Source: an uncultured Bacteroidota bacterium
Lineage (GTDB): Bacteria > Bacteroidota > Ignavibacteria > UBA10030 > UBA8401
DNA: 64,000 nucleotides
NCBI GenBank assembly: GCA_937920105.1
Contig: CALETH010000070.1
Coordinates: 73,486-137,485, forward strand
Direction: 5' to 3'
Shown: piece by piece, positions 35,474-43,270 of the stretch
Layout of the letters: each line of letters begins with the position of its first letter
Position numbering within the stretch: the stretch's first letter is position 1
Position numbers and translations under genes: made by a program
Notes under the pieces: generated by a model
Told to the model about the DNA's origin: nothing
What the model saw: the letters and a program-made list of their open reading frames with translations, nothing else
The model's database searches: none

Positions 35474-35507
35474 GTCATTGCGAAGGAGCGAAGCGACTGA
35501 AGCAATC
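35474..35507. repeat. Dispersed palindrome, family B, inverted second copy
   Basis: GTCATTGCGAAGGAGCGAAG runs to GAAGCAATC. It faces the copy at 35418 in opposite orientation with 19 nt between, so the pair could also form one long hairpin downstream of the VWA gene. Confidence 0.75.
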
Positions 35508-35526
35508 TACACAAGTTTATTCACCA

Positions 35527-35559
35527 AGACATCACAGGTTTTAAAAACCTGTGATGTCT
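35527..35559. repeat. Dispersed palindrome, family C
   Basis: AGACATCACAGGTTTT (35527-35542) and AAAACCTGTGATGTCT (35544-35559) are perfect inverted arms around one base. A half-site with the same core (GACCTCACAGGTTT) lies at 16390-16404. Confidence 0.8.
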
Positions 35560-35581
35560 AAAATAAAATCATGGAGGCATT

Positions 35582-36298
35582 ATGAATACCGCACTTTCAT
35601 ATTACGGAGCAAAAGAGTTACAAGCACTCTATCCAAAATTTGTTTCTCGTAGTTTAGCAATAACAATTACATTTCATTTGTTGATTATTGCAGGAATATA
35701 TTTTTCTTTTTCTACTGTAGAAAAAGAAATTCCAAAAATAAAAAATCCAACAATAGTAGAAGTGTATAATCCTGTTGTAAAAGAAAAAATTGCTCCACCA
35801 AAAGTTCAGCAAATATCAGGAAAGAAAATACCATCGTTAGCAAATTTTGTTCCTGTGCCAATCACCAATATTTCTGATGAACCAACAATTGAAGAATCAA
35901 CAACTTCTTCAATAATTGGAAAATCCGGAGATGAAACGGGAGAAATTGGAAGTATTGGTGAAAACTCAATTGGTGGAATTGAAATTCCAAAAGAAACTGA
36001 ACCAGCAGAATTTATTCCTATAGAAAAACTACCTGTACCAATTAAACAAGTTGCACCAACATATCCCGAAATTGCACGAAGAGCAAATATTGAAGGAACT
36101 GTTTTGCTAAAAATTTGGGTAGATAAAGAAGGAAAAGTTCATGAAGTAAGAATTGTAAAATCTGATTCTGAAATTTTTAACCAAGCAGCAATTGAGGCTG
36201 CAAAACAATATTTATTTACTCCTGCAATCATGAATCAAAATCCTGTGAGCGTGTGGGTAACGATACCTTTTAAATTTGTGTTGCAAAGTTCCAGATAA
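35582..36298 (+). CDS. tonB: TonB-family energy transducer
   Basis: The 238-residue protein has a short cytoplasmic N-terminus, one membrane anchor (about residues 23-42), a Pro/Lys/Glu-rich periplasmic spacer and a C-terminal TonB domain (VAPTYPEIARRANIEGTVLL, then AIEAAKQYLFTPAI). It transmits proton-motive force to outer-membrane receptors such as the BtuB-like protein at 7092. GGAGG lies just before the ATG. No exbB or exbD genes are in the window. Confidence 0.92.
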   Translation: MNTALSYYGAKELQALYPKFVSRSLAITITFHLLIIAGIYFSFSTVEKEIPKIKNPTIVEVYNPVVKEKIAPPKVQQISGKKIPSLANFVPVPITNISDEPTIEESTTSSIIGKSGDETGEIGSIGENSIGGIEIPKETEPAEFIPIEKLPVPIKQVAPTYPEIARRANIEGTVLLKIWVDKEGKVHEVRIVKSDSEIFNQAAIEAAKQYLFTPAIMNQNPVSVWVTIPFKFVLQSSR

Positions 36299-36348
36299 TT
36301 TTTCGTACATTCAATAAACATTTTTATTAATTTTTTAAAAAAATACTT

Positions 36349-36609
36349 ATGGATAAAAAAATTGTGATGTATTCAACTGAATGGTGTGGTGATTGTAAAA
36401 TTGCCAAGAGGTTTTTTCAACAACATAATATGGAGTATAAAGAAATTGATATTGATAATGATGAGCAATCTGCACAAAAAGTTATAGAATTATCTGGAGG
36501 AAGAAGAGTGGTGCCAACATTTTTTATTCAGCACTCAAAACATAAATCGACAATTCTTCATAACCCACCATTATCAATGTTAGCAGAAGAATTAGGAGTA
36601 AACTATTAA
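36349..36609 (+). CDS. Glutaredoxin-like protein
   Basis: The 86-residue thioredoxin-fold protein has the active site CGDC after MYSTEW, IDIDNDEQ and the cis-Pro loop VVPTFFI. The CxDC form is seen in mycoredoxin-like glutaredoxins. It reduces disulfides in the cytoplasm; the partner is unknown. Its stop directly abuts the 3' end of the convergent gpsA gene. Confidence 0.9.
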   Translation: MDKKIVMYSTEWCGDCKIAKRFFQQHNMEYKEIDIDNDEQSAQKVIELSGGRRVVPTFFIQHSKHKSTILHNPPLSMLAEELGVNY

Positions 36610-37608
36610 CTACACTTCTCCCTTAATAGAGCGGGACATTAATTCTTCTGTTGCTGTGTGTGGATTTTTTTCTTCAAAAAGAATTTTATAGACTTCAAAA
36701 AAGATTGCCATTTCTATGTGATGTTTGTGTGCTAAATCTACAGCAGAACGACATGTTGCAATTCCTTCTGCAACCATCACCATTTCTTTTAAGATTTCTT
36801 TTAATGTTCGTCCTTTTCCTAATTGCTCTCCAACATATCTATTGCGACTGTGTTTACTCATACAAGTAACAATTAAATCTCCAACACCAGAAAGTCCGGA
36901 AAATGTACGAGGCAATGCACCCATTTTATTTCCTAACCGCGTCATCTCTGCAATACCACGAGTAATAATTGCTGCTTTAGTATTATCACCATAACCAGCA
37001 CCATCAACAACTCCAGCACCGATAGCAATAACATTTTTTAATGCACCACCTAATTCCACTCCGCGAATATCATCACTCACATATACGCGAAATGCAGAAG
37101 TATTAAATGTTGATGCAACAAGTTTTGCTGTTCGCAAATTAAATGATGCGGAAACAACTGCTGTTGGTATTTTTTTTACGACTTCTTCTGCATGACTTGG
37201 TCCGGAAATAATAGCAAGATTTTCTTTCTTTTCATTTTTCAACACATCCAACATCATTTCGGACATTGTCATTAAAGAAACATTTTCAATTCCTTTAGCA
37301 ACGTTGACGATAATGGTGTTGGAAAGTTTAGCATAGGCAATATTTTGCAATACTGAACGCAGATGTTGTGAAGGAACAGCAGCAACAAGCAATTCTTTTT
37401 TTGTAATTGCTTCTTCAATATCATTAGTAATTTTTATTTGTGAGGGGATTTTAATGCCGGGAAGGAAGGTTGAGTTTTCGTACGTTTCTTGTAATTGCAA
37501 AGCGTGTTCAGAACGATATGTCCACAATGTAACATCGTGAAGATTTTCTGCCAAAAGAATGGCAAGAGTAGTTCCCCAACTTCCAGCACCAAGAACACCG
37601 ATGTTCAT
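36610..37608 (-). CDS. gpsA: Glycerol-3-phosphate dehydrogenase (NAD(P)+)
   Basis: GpsA makes sn-glycerol 3-phosphate for phospholipids. The 332-residue protein has the NAD motif GAGSWGTTLAILLA, VAAVPSQHLR, the catalytic region NVAKGIE and GALKNVIAIGAGVVDGAGYGDN. The next gene upstream on the same strand, plsY, uses its product, so the two are functionally linked. A terminator-like hairpin lies between them. Confidence 0.96.
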   Translation of the reverse strand: MNIGVLGAGSWGTTLAILLAENLHDVTLWTYRSEHALQLQETYENSTFLPGIKIPSQIKITNDIEEAITKKELLVAAVPSQHLRSVLQNIAYAKLSNTIIVNVAKGIENVSLMTMSEMMLDVLKNEKKENLAIISGPSHAEEVVKKIPTAVVSASFNLRTAKLVASTFNTSAFRVYVSDDIRGVELGGALKNVIAIGAGVVDGAGYGDNTKAAIITRGIAEMTRLGNKMGALPRTFSGLSGVGDLIVTCMSKHSRNRYVGEQLGKGRTLKEILKEMVMVAEGIATCRSAVDLAHKHHIEMAIFFEVYKILFEEKNPHTATEELMSRSIKGEV

Positions 37609-37632
37609 AGAAAAAACCTTTCATAAAAAATA

Positions 37633-37675
37633 AACCCTACAGAAAAATTTTTATTGATACATATTCTGCAGGGTT
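37633..37675 (-). terminator. Hairpin between plsY and gpsA
   Basis: AACCCTGCAGAA and TTCTGTAGGGTT (minus strand, 37675-37633) pair over 12 bp with one G-T, followed by TATTTTTTA. It ends the plsY transcript at least partly, implying separate or attenuated expression of gpsA. Confidence 0.7.
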
Positions 37676-37706
37676 CATTAAATGTAAGTTCGTTATAGTT
37701 AACTAT

Positions 37707-38378
37707 TTATTTTTTTGCTCCGCTAAAACTTGTCAGTTTGTTTTCTGTACCATTCCACAATCTATGAATATTTTCTCTATGAGTGTAGATAATAAGAATA
37801 GCGGTAGCAACAGCAAAAAAAATTCGTGTATCGTAACCTTGGATATCTACATGAAAAACATTTTCACGGAAATACATTGTTAAAGGAAATGCAATTGCCC
37901 CAGCAATGGAACTTAATGAAACATAACGGAAACAAAAAAATACAAGAATAAAAATTCCCAAGGCAAGAGCAAATTCAATAGGTGCTAATCCCAAAATCAT
38001 TCCGGCACCAGTGGCAACACCTTTTCCACCTTTGAAATTTGCAAACAACGTCCAAATATGTCCCAATACAGCTGCAACACCGCAACAAATTTGCATGACT
38101 GTTAAATCTTCAAAAATTGTTCCATTGTGAAAAGGTAATTCATTCCCAAAGAAAATTTTAGGAAGAAAATACGTTGCAAAAACACCTTTAAACAAATCAA
38201 ATAAAATTACCGCTAACCCGATTTTCCATCCTAACATTCGTAATACATTGGTTCCACCGGCATTACCACTTCCAAATTTGCGAATATCTTCGGCTTTGAG
38301 AAATTTGGTAACTATGATACTGGTGGGAATTGAACCAATAACATAACTTATAGTGATAAGTAAGAAAAAGTTTATCAT
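37707..38378 (-). CDS. plsY: Acyl-phosphate:glycerol-3-phosphate acyltransferase
   Basis: PlsY adds the first acyl chain to glycerol 3-phosphate in the inner membrane. The 223-residue protein has several membrane segments and the three family motifs: GSIPTS, GSGNAGGTNVLRMLG and FKGGKGVATGAG. A GGAGGA ribosome-binding site lies upstream of the ATG. It precedes gpsA on the same strand. Confidence 0.95.
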   Translation of the reverse strand: MINFFLLITISYVIGSIPTSIIVTKFLKAEDIRKFGSGNAGGTNVLRMLGWKIGLAVILFDLFKGVFATYFLPKIFFGNELPFHNGTIFEDLTVMQICCGVAAVLGHIWTLFANFKGGKGVATGAGMILGLAPIEFALALGIFILVFFCFRYVSLSSIAGAIAFPLTMYFRENVFHVDIQGYDTRIFFAVATAILIIYTHRENIHRLWNGTENKLTSFSGAKK

Positions 38379-38451
38379 AATATCCTCCTATACATGTAAA
38401 AGTCTTACTTTAAAAAAGTAATTAATCGTGTGATGAAAATCAAGAAAGAGG

Positions 38452-39726
38452 TTAGATTTTCCCAAAATAACGAACTAACCACAAACTGATTTCCGGAACA
38501 TAGGTAATAAGAAGGAGAACGCAAAGAAGAAGAAGAATAAATGGAAGAGTTGCCATCACAATTTCACCAATAGGTTTTTTGAAACGAAAACTCGAAAGGA
38601 AAAGATTTAATCCTACAGGCGGAGTCAGGTAACCGATTTCGAGATTGGTGAGAAAAATAATTCCAAGATGAAGAGGGTCAACACCATATTGCCGTGCAAT
38701 TGGAACAATGAGTGGAACAACAACAATAATTGCGGAAAAAATATCCATCATCATTCCAACAATGAGAAGAAAAATATTAAGAATAATAAGAAAAACAATT
38801 TTATCGGTAATAACACTGCGAACAAGTTCAAATAATTTTTGCGGAACTTCTTGGTCAATTAAATAACTCGTCAATCCCATCGCAGTAGCAAGAATCATTA
38901 AAATTGCACCAACCAAAATCATACTTTCTTTCATAATGCGTGGAATATCGGAAAACAATTTCAAATCTCTATAAATAAAAACTTCTACCACTAAAACATA
39001 AAATGCAGTTACCGCAGCGGCTTCTGTTGCAGTAAATATCCCACCATAAATTCCACCAATAACAATAAATGGTAACGGTATTTCCCAAATAGCATTTCTC
39101 ACCGCGGAAAATATTTTTGAAAATTCAAATGATTCTCGCTTAATGTGAGTAGAAACTCCTTGGCGTATACTATAGAGTGCAAGTACTATAATAAGAAGTA
39201 TTCCGGGAATAATTCCTGCTAAAAATAAATTATCAATAGAAACTTCTCCAAAAATACCGTACAAAATAATTGGAACGCTTGGCGGAAAAAGTAATCCCAA
39301 ACTTCCGGAAGTAGTAATTAAGCCAAGTGAAAATTTTTCTGTGTATTGTTGAGACATTAAAATTGGATAGACAAGTCCGCCAAGAGCGATAATGGTAATT
39401 CCGGAACCACCGGTAAACGCGGTGAACAATGCACACGTTAACAACACCACAATAGCAAGTCCGCCGGGAAGCCAGCCAACAAAAGATTGTGCAAGTGCTA
39501 ATAAACGTTGTGGAGTTTTACTTTCTGCAAGAACATATCCGGCAAAAGTAAAAAGTGGAATGGCTATTAAAATTGGCTGACTGGCTATTCGGTAGAGTTC
39601 AACAATCACTGCGGCAGTATCAATATCTTGAGAAGAAAATCCAACTAAAGAAATAGAGCCAATGATAGAAAAAAGTGGGGCACCAAATAATGCTAACGCG
39701 ATAAGAGCAAGAATGATATATATCAT
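38452..39726 (-). CDS. dctM: TRAP transporter large permease subunit
   Basis: The 424-residue protein has about twelve membrane segments and DctM-type motifs (FTGGSGITIIALGGLVYP, GLLFPPSVPIILYG, NLEIGYLTPPVGLNLF). I chose the ATG at 39726, which has AAAGGA upstream and overlaps the dctQ stop as TAATG; an earlier in-frame ATG at 39777 would lie deep inside dctQ. With the next two genes it forms a sodium- or proton-driven solute importer. Confidence 0.94.
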   Translation of the reverse strand: MIYIILALIALALFGAPLFSIIGSISLVGFSSQDIDTAAVIVELYRIASQPILIAIPLFTFAGYVLAESKTPQRLLALAQSFVGWLPGGLAIVVLLTCALFTAFTGGSGITIIALGGLVYPILMSQQYTEKFSLGLITTSGSLGLLFPPSVPIILYGIFGEVSIDNLFLAGIIPGILLIIVLALYSIRQGVSTHIKRESFEFSKIFSAVRNAIWEIPLPFIVIGGIYGGIFTATEAAAVTAFYVLVVEVFIYRDLKLFSDIPRIMKESMILVGAILMILATAMGLTSYLIDQEVPQKLFELVRSVITDKIVFLIILNIFLLIVGMMMDIFSAIIVVVPLIVPIARQYGVDPLHLGIIFLTNLEIGYLTPPVGLNLFLSSFRFKKPIGEIVMATLPFILLLLCVLLLITYVPEISLWLVRYFGKI

Positions 39727-40235
39727 TAGAGAGTTTCCTTTACTTCCCAATTTTTTTGAAATATTTCTACCAACCAACGAAGAACTAATACAAGAAAACG
39801 AAATGCCATAATTCCATAACCAATAGGAATGATGATAATAAAATATTGTAAGGGTAGATTAAAAATGAGTATGCTGTCTGGTTCAATACCAATTTCAATA
39901 AAAGAAATTGATGCACGAAGAAGATAATAACAAACAACGACTGCAAAAATATTGGTGATGATGTAAAAAACTTTTTTAATTTTGTGAGGAAGAAATTTTG
40001 TAAGAAAATCTATACGAATATGTCGGTTTTCTCCGGTTGCCAAGGCAGCACCAAGAAATCCCAACCATAAAACAAGATGACGTAACAACACGTCTGCCCA
40101 GATAATACCGCTGGAAAAAAAATTTCTTAATAAGACTTGTCCAAAAGATAATAGTATCATCACACTTAAAAACAATACAACAATCCAACCAATACATTTT
40201 GCAAGCCAGGTATCAAGAAGTGTGAGGATTTTCAT
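39726..40235 (-). CDS. dctQ: TRAP transporter small permease subunit
   Basis: The 169-residue protein has four membrane segments and the DctQ signatures VLLRHLVLWLGFLGAALA and ENRHIRIDFL. It overlaps both neighbours by a few nucleotides (dctP stop upstream, dctM start downstream), so the three TRAP genes are translated as a coupled operon. Confidence 0.92.
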   Translation of the reverse strand: MKILTLLDTWLAKCIGWIVVLFLSVMILLSFGQVLLRNFFSSGIIWADVLLRHLVLWLGFLGAALATGENRHIRIDFLTKFLPHKIKKVFYIITNIFAVVVCYYLLRASISFIEIGIEPDSILIFNLPLQYFIIIIPIGYGIMAFRFLVLVLRWLVEIFQKNWEVKETL

Positions 40236-41224
40236 TTTTTTCCTTTAGTACGAAATTCTAAAACAGTTTTTTCTACACGGTTAAGAAAATCAGTAGTATA
40301 TAATTTATCTACTATCAATTTTCTTGCTTTCTTACCGATTTCATCATACGTTGCAATTTCTTTCGGGTCTGGTTTGGTAAAGTTGATTTTATTTTTTTTC
40401 AATGTTTCTAAAGATTTTTCATTATCTTTTCTACTTTGTTCAGTAAGTTTTCGCATATACAGTTTTCCATTACGAAGAAGTATTTCTTGCAAGTCTGCAG
40501 GAAGTTTATCATACTGTTTTTTTGAAATTACTACGGAACCGGCTGAATTCGCAAGTGGATATTCCATCATATATTTTACGGCAGTAAACCATTGTAGAGA
40601 AACTGCTGCTAATGAAGGAGCGTAAATCCCATTAATAAGTCCTGTTTGTAAAGAGGTAAGAACATCGGTAATGGAAAGAGAAATAGGATTGATATTTAAT
40701 GCTTTAAATGTTGCATCTGCAACAACATCACCTTCCCACGCCCACATTTTTACACTTTTTATATCATTCACTTTTTGAATTGGTGTATTCGTAAAAATAT
40801 ATACGGAACCAACTTCTGCCCAACCAAGAAGAACAAATCCACCATCTTCAAAAGATTTTCGAAATTCGCTATCAAATTTTTCTAAAATATAATCTACCTC
40901 ATTGTGATTTTTAAAAAGAAATGGTGTATCTAAAATACGTACAGGTTTTGCAATTTCTCCCATTCCAACTCCGGTAATCCCGGCACTGTGAAATTGCCCC
41001 AAGCGAATTTTTCGTAATACATCGGTTTCATCACCAGCAACTCCACCGGGATAAATTTTAAATCCTAATCTTCCATTACTTTCTTTGCGAACGGCTTTAT
41101 CATATTCCTTCATCACATTTATCCACGTGCTGCCTTCGGGTGCAAGTGTTGCAAATTTTATAGTGTATTCTTGTGAAAAAAGATTGGTAATAAGAATGAG
41201 TGATGCTATGAGATATTTTAACAT
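40232..41224 (-). CDS. dctP: TRAP transporter substrate-binding protein, TatP-like
   Basis: I chose the ATG at 41224 (AAAGGA upstream, signal peptide MLKYLIASLILITNLFSQ); the longer frame would start inside a family-A palindrome. The 330-residue protein is a DctP-fold binding protein (KFATLAPEGSTWINVMKEYD, FKIYPGGVAGDETDVLRK, MWAWEGD). The absence of the usual substrate-carboxylate Arg context and the neighbouring TatT gene suggest the TatP subgroup, as in Treponema Tp0957. The ligand is unknown. Confidence 0.92.
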   Translation of the reverse strand: MLKYLIASLILITNLFSQEYTIKFATLAPEGSTWINVMKEYDKAVRKESNGRLGFKIYPGGVAGDETDVLRKIRLGQFHSAGITGVGMGEIAKPVRILDTPFLFKNHNEVDYILEKFDSEFRKSFEDGGFVLLGWAEVGSVYIFTNTPIQKVNDIKSVKMWAWEGDVVADATFKALNINPISLSITDVLTSLQTGLINGIYAPSLAAVSLQWFTAVKYMMEYPLANSAGSVVISKKQYDKLPADLQEILLRNGKLYMRKLTEQSRKDNEKSLETLKKNKINFTKPDPKEIATYDEIGKKARKLIVDKLYTTDFLNRVEKTVLEFRTKGKK

Positions 41225-41264
41225 TGTTTTTTTCCTTTGTGAGATTTTGTAAAAATAAGTTTTC

Positions 41265-41289
41265 GTCATTCCTGCGAAAGCAGGAATCC
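41265..41289. repeat. Dispersed palindrome, family A
   Basis: GTCATTCCTGC, GAAA, GCAGGAATCC. It lies between tatT and dctP and contains an in-frame ATG upstream of dctP that could mislead start prediction. Confidence 0.8.
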
Positions 41290-41302
41290 AAAAGTATAAA
41301 AT

Positions 41303-42181
41303 TTAAAAAAACAAATCATCAATTTTTTCAGAAAGTTTTTTTGCTTTTCGTTTTGCAATCGCATTGACTAATTTTTGCTCCGGTAATACATCAAGCGATG
41401 TTGTATCAACAGTGGTGAGAAGTTGTTGAAATAACTCTTTGTTTTGTGTTTGCACACAGTAACTTTTTGCCATATACACATGTGCTAATAAAAATTTATT
41501 ATGGCTAATGGAAAAACATTTTTCAAAATGAACTTTTGCACTGTCTGGTTTTCCGCCAAGGTTTTTTGGAATGGTTGCTAAAATTGTTGCAAAATAGAGA
41601 TGTGCTCCACCGTAAAAATATTTTTCATCATTTTTTAGAACAAAATTCATCATTGCATTTACTTTTGGTAATTCTCCAAGAACAGCGGGATTGGAAATGC
41701 TGACATTAAGAAGATTTCCCCAAGCATTAGCAGTCCAAAAAATAAGAGGAACATCATCTTTCGAAAAAGAATCCAAACTTTTAGTGAATGTTGTAATATC
41801 TTCATTGAACGCTGTATTAAATTTTTCATTCTTTTTTAATGCGGTAAGACCGTATTCTTTTGCACGTGCATATAATAGAGCAGCACGTTCAAGATTTTCA
41901 TCTTCCACAAAACCGAGAGTGTAACCGGTATATCCTTGTGTGAGAAGAAAGAGGAGATGTTTATCTTTTTTTCCACCGGCTTTGTACAGCGCTTCTAACA
42001 ATTTTAAATTTGCTGGTATGGATTGTTCTGCGGTTGCTAAATCTTCTTCTTCAAAAACGGCTTCTATACCGTAATCTAAAATTCCGGCGGTAGAGTTTAT
42101 TGCTACATTTTGCACTATTCCGCAAGACCAACTTTGAAGAATAAGAAGTGTAAAAAAAGTGGTGAGAATGATTTTTTTCAT
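41303..42181 (-). CDS. TatT-like lipoprotein associated with the TRAP transporter
   Basis: From the ATG at 42181 the 292-residue protein has a lipoprotein signal (LILQSWSC). It then shows the TatT pattern: LKLLEALYKAGGKKDKHLLFLLTQGYTGYTLGFVEDE, helical TPR-like repeats, AWGNLLNVSISNP and YFGGAHLYFATILATIP. In Treponema pallidum TatT trimers bind the TRAP solute-binding protein TatP. It is the first gene of the tatT-dctP-dctQ-dctM cluster, which makes this a complete TatT-dependent TRAP system. Motif quotation is split by eye; the assignment is firm. Confidence 0.85.
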   Translation of the reverse strand: MKKIILTTFFTLLILQSWSCGIVQNVAINSTAGILDYGIEAVFEEEDLATAEQSIPANLKLLEALYKAGGKKDKHLLFLLTQGYTGYTLGFVEDENLERAALLYARAKEYGLTALKKNEKFNTAFNEDITTFTKSLDSFSKDDVPLIFWTANAWGNLLNVSISNPAVLGELPKVNAMMNFVLKNDEKYFYGGAHLYFATILATIPKNLGGKPDSAKVHFEKCFSISHNKFLLAHVYMAKSYCVQTQNKELFQQLLTTVDTTSLDVLPEQKLVNAIAKRKAKKLSEKIDDLFF

Positions 42182-42264
42182 AGTAGACTTAATATAAAAA
42201 AAATTGAAGGGAATTTCCACAGAGTAGAATTAAGAATACAAAAAAATAAAAATATTTGTATTCT

Positions 42265-43182
42265 TTACGATAAATATTTTTCAAAAAACGACACTACTTT
42301 TTTTTCAAAATCGTTTCCACCAATTGCATGAATATTATTATGATGAGCGTTTTTTACAAGATAGAGTTCTTTTTTTTTGCTTCCAGCAGCCGTAAAAAGT
42401 AATTCACTATAGTAATGCTGAATGTTTGTATCATTTTCTCCGTGAATAAATAATAGCGGACACGAAATTTTTTCTACTGCTCTTATTGGAGAGACTTCAC
42501 GATGCTTGAAGTTGGCAATTTTTTCTGCACGTTTCATTACAATGTTGCGAAGAAAATGCCACGGCAAATAAAATAACCGTTTCTGATAATCTACAGTAAT
42601 GGTGCGAAGTGTGGTAAAACATCCTTCGGAAATAACGGCGGAGATTCGTGGTTCAATAGAAGTTGCTTGTAAGGCAATTGCTGCTCCCATAGACCTTCCA
42701 TAAATGCCAATTTTTCCTACATCAATATTTTTTGCTTGAAATTTTTTTTCTATTTCATCAAGAATTTTTTGTACATCAAACTTTTCATAATATCCATACG
42801 TACAAAAATTTCCCTCACTTTCTCCATGAGCGCGGGAATCGTACAATACTACATTAAAGTTATTTTCATTAAAAATTTTTGCTAAATGTAATCCACCAAT
42901 TTTATTATCACCAACACCATGTAAATAAACAATAGTCCCTTTGGGTTGTGAGGATGGAATATACCATCCGTACAATGTAAAATTTTCATTAGTGGTTACT
43001 GTAAAATTTTCATAAGGAAGTGAAAGTTCAGAAGGGTGTGTTGGCAGATTTTTTCCCCGATAATATTGTGCAGTAAGTCTTGATGGTGTAAGAAAAACTG
43101 ATGTACCGAGAAAAAATACTGCTAATGAAACACTAACAAGAAAAAATATTGATGTTATAATTATAAAAAGTAGAAGAGACAT
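42265..43182 (-). CDS. Membrane-anchored alpha/beta hydrolase
   Basis: The 305-residue protein has an N-terminal membrane anchor (about residues 3-30), then an alpha/beta-hydrolase fold with oxyanion segment YLHGVGDN, nucleophile GRSMG (Ser164), acid in HGENDTNI (Asp251) and His280 in NAHHNN. The fold resembles bacterial BEM46/YfhR-type hydrolases. The catalytic domain probably faces the periplasm or cytoplasm at the inner membrane; the substrate is unknown. Confidence 0.88.
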   Translation of the reverse strand: MSLLLFIIITSIFFLVSVSLAVFFLGTSVFLTPSRLTAQYYRGKNLPTHPSELSLPYENFTVTTNENFTLYGWYIPSSQPKGTIVYLHGVGDNKIGGLHLAKIFNENNFNVVLYDSRAHGESEGNFCTYGYYEKFDVQKILDEIEKKFQAKNIDVGKIGIYGRSMGAAIALQATSIEPRISAVISEGCFTTLRTITVDYQKRLFYLPWHFLRNIVMKRAEKIANFKHREVSPIRAVEKISCPLLFIHGENDTNIQHYYSELLFTAAGSKKKELYLVKNAHHNNIHAIGGNDFEKKVVSFFEKYLS

Positions 43183-43211
43183 TTTTTATAGTAATACTTT
43201 CGTTCAAAAAT

Positions 43212-43240
43212 AACAAGGTCGGTAATTTACCGACCTTGTT
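43212..43240. terminator. Terminator after the large secreted protein gene
   Basis: AACAAGGTCGGTAA (43212-43225) and TTACCGACCTTGTT (43227-43240) form a perfect 14-bp stem with ATTTTT on the minus strand afterwards, ending transcription of the T9SS cargo gene before the hydrolase gene. Confidence 0.82.
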
Positions 43241-43270
43241 TTCTGATTACTGAATTCTGACTGCTGAAAA

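Noticed and set aside
41225..41269. Longer N-terminus for the TRAP binding protein
   Set aside because: The extra ATG lies in a dispersed palindrome and would put 15 residues before a normal signal peptide; the ATG at 41224 has AAAGGA upstream.
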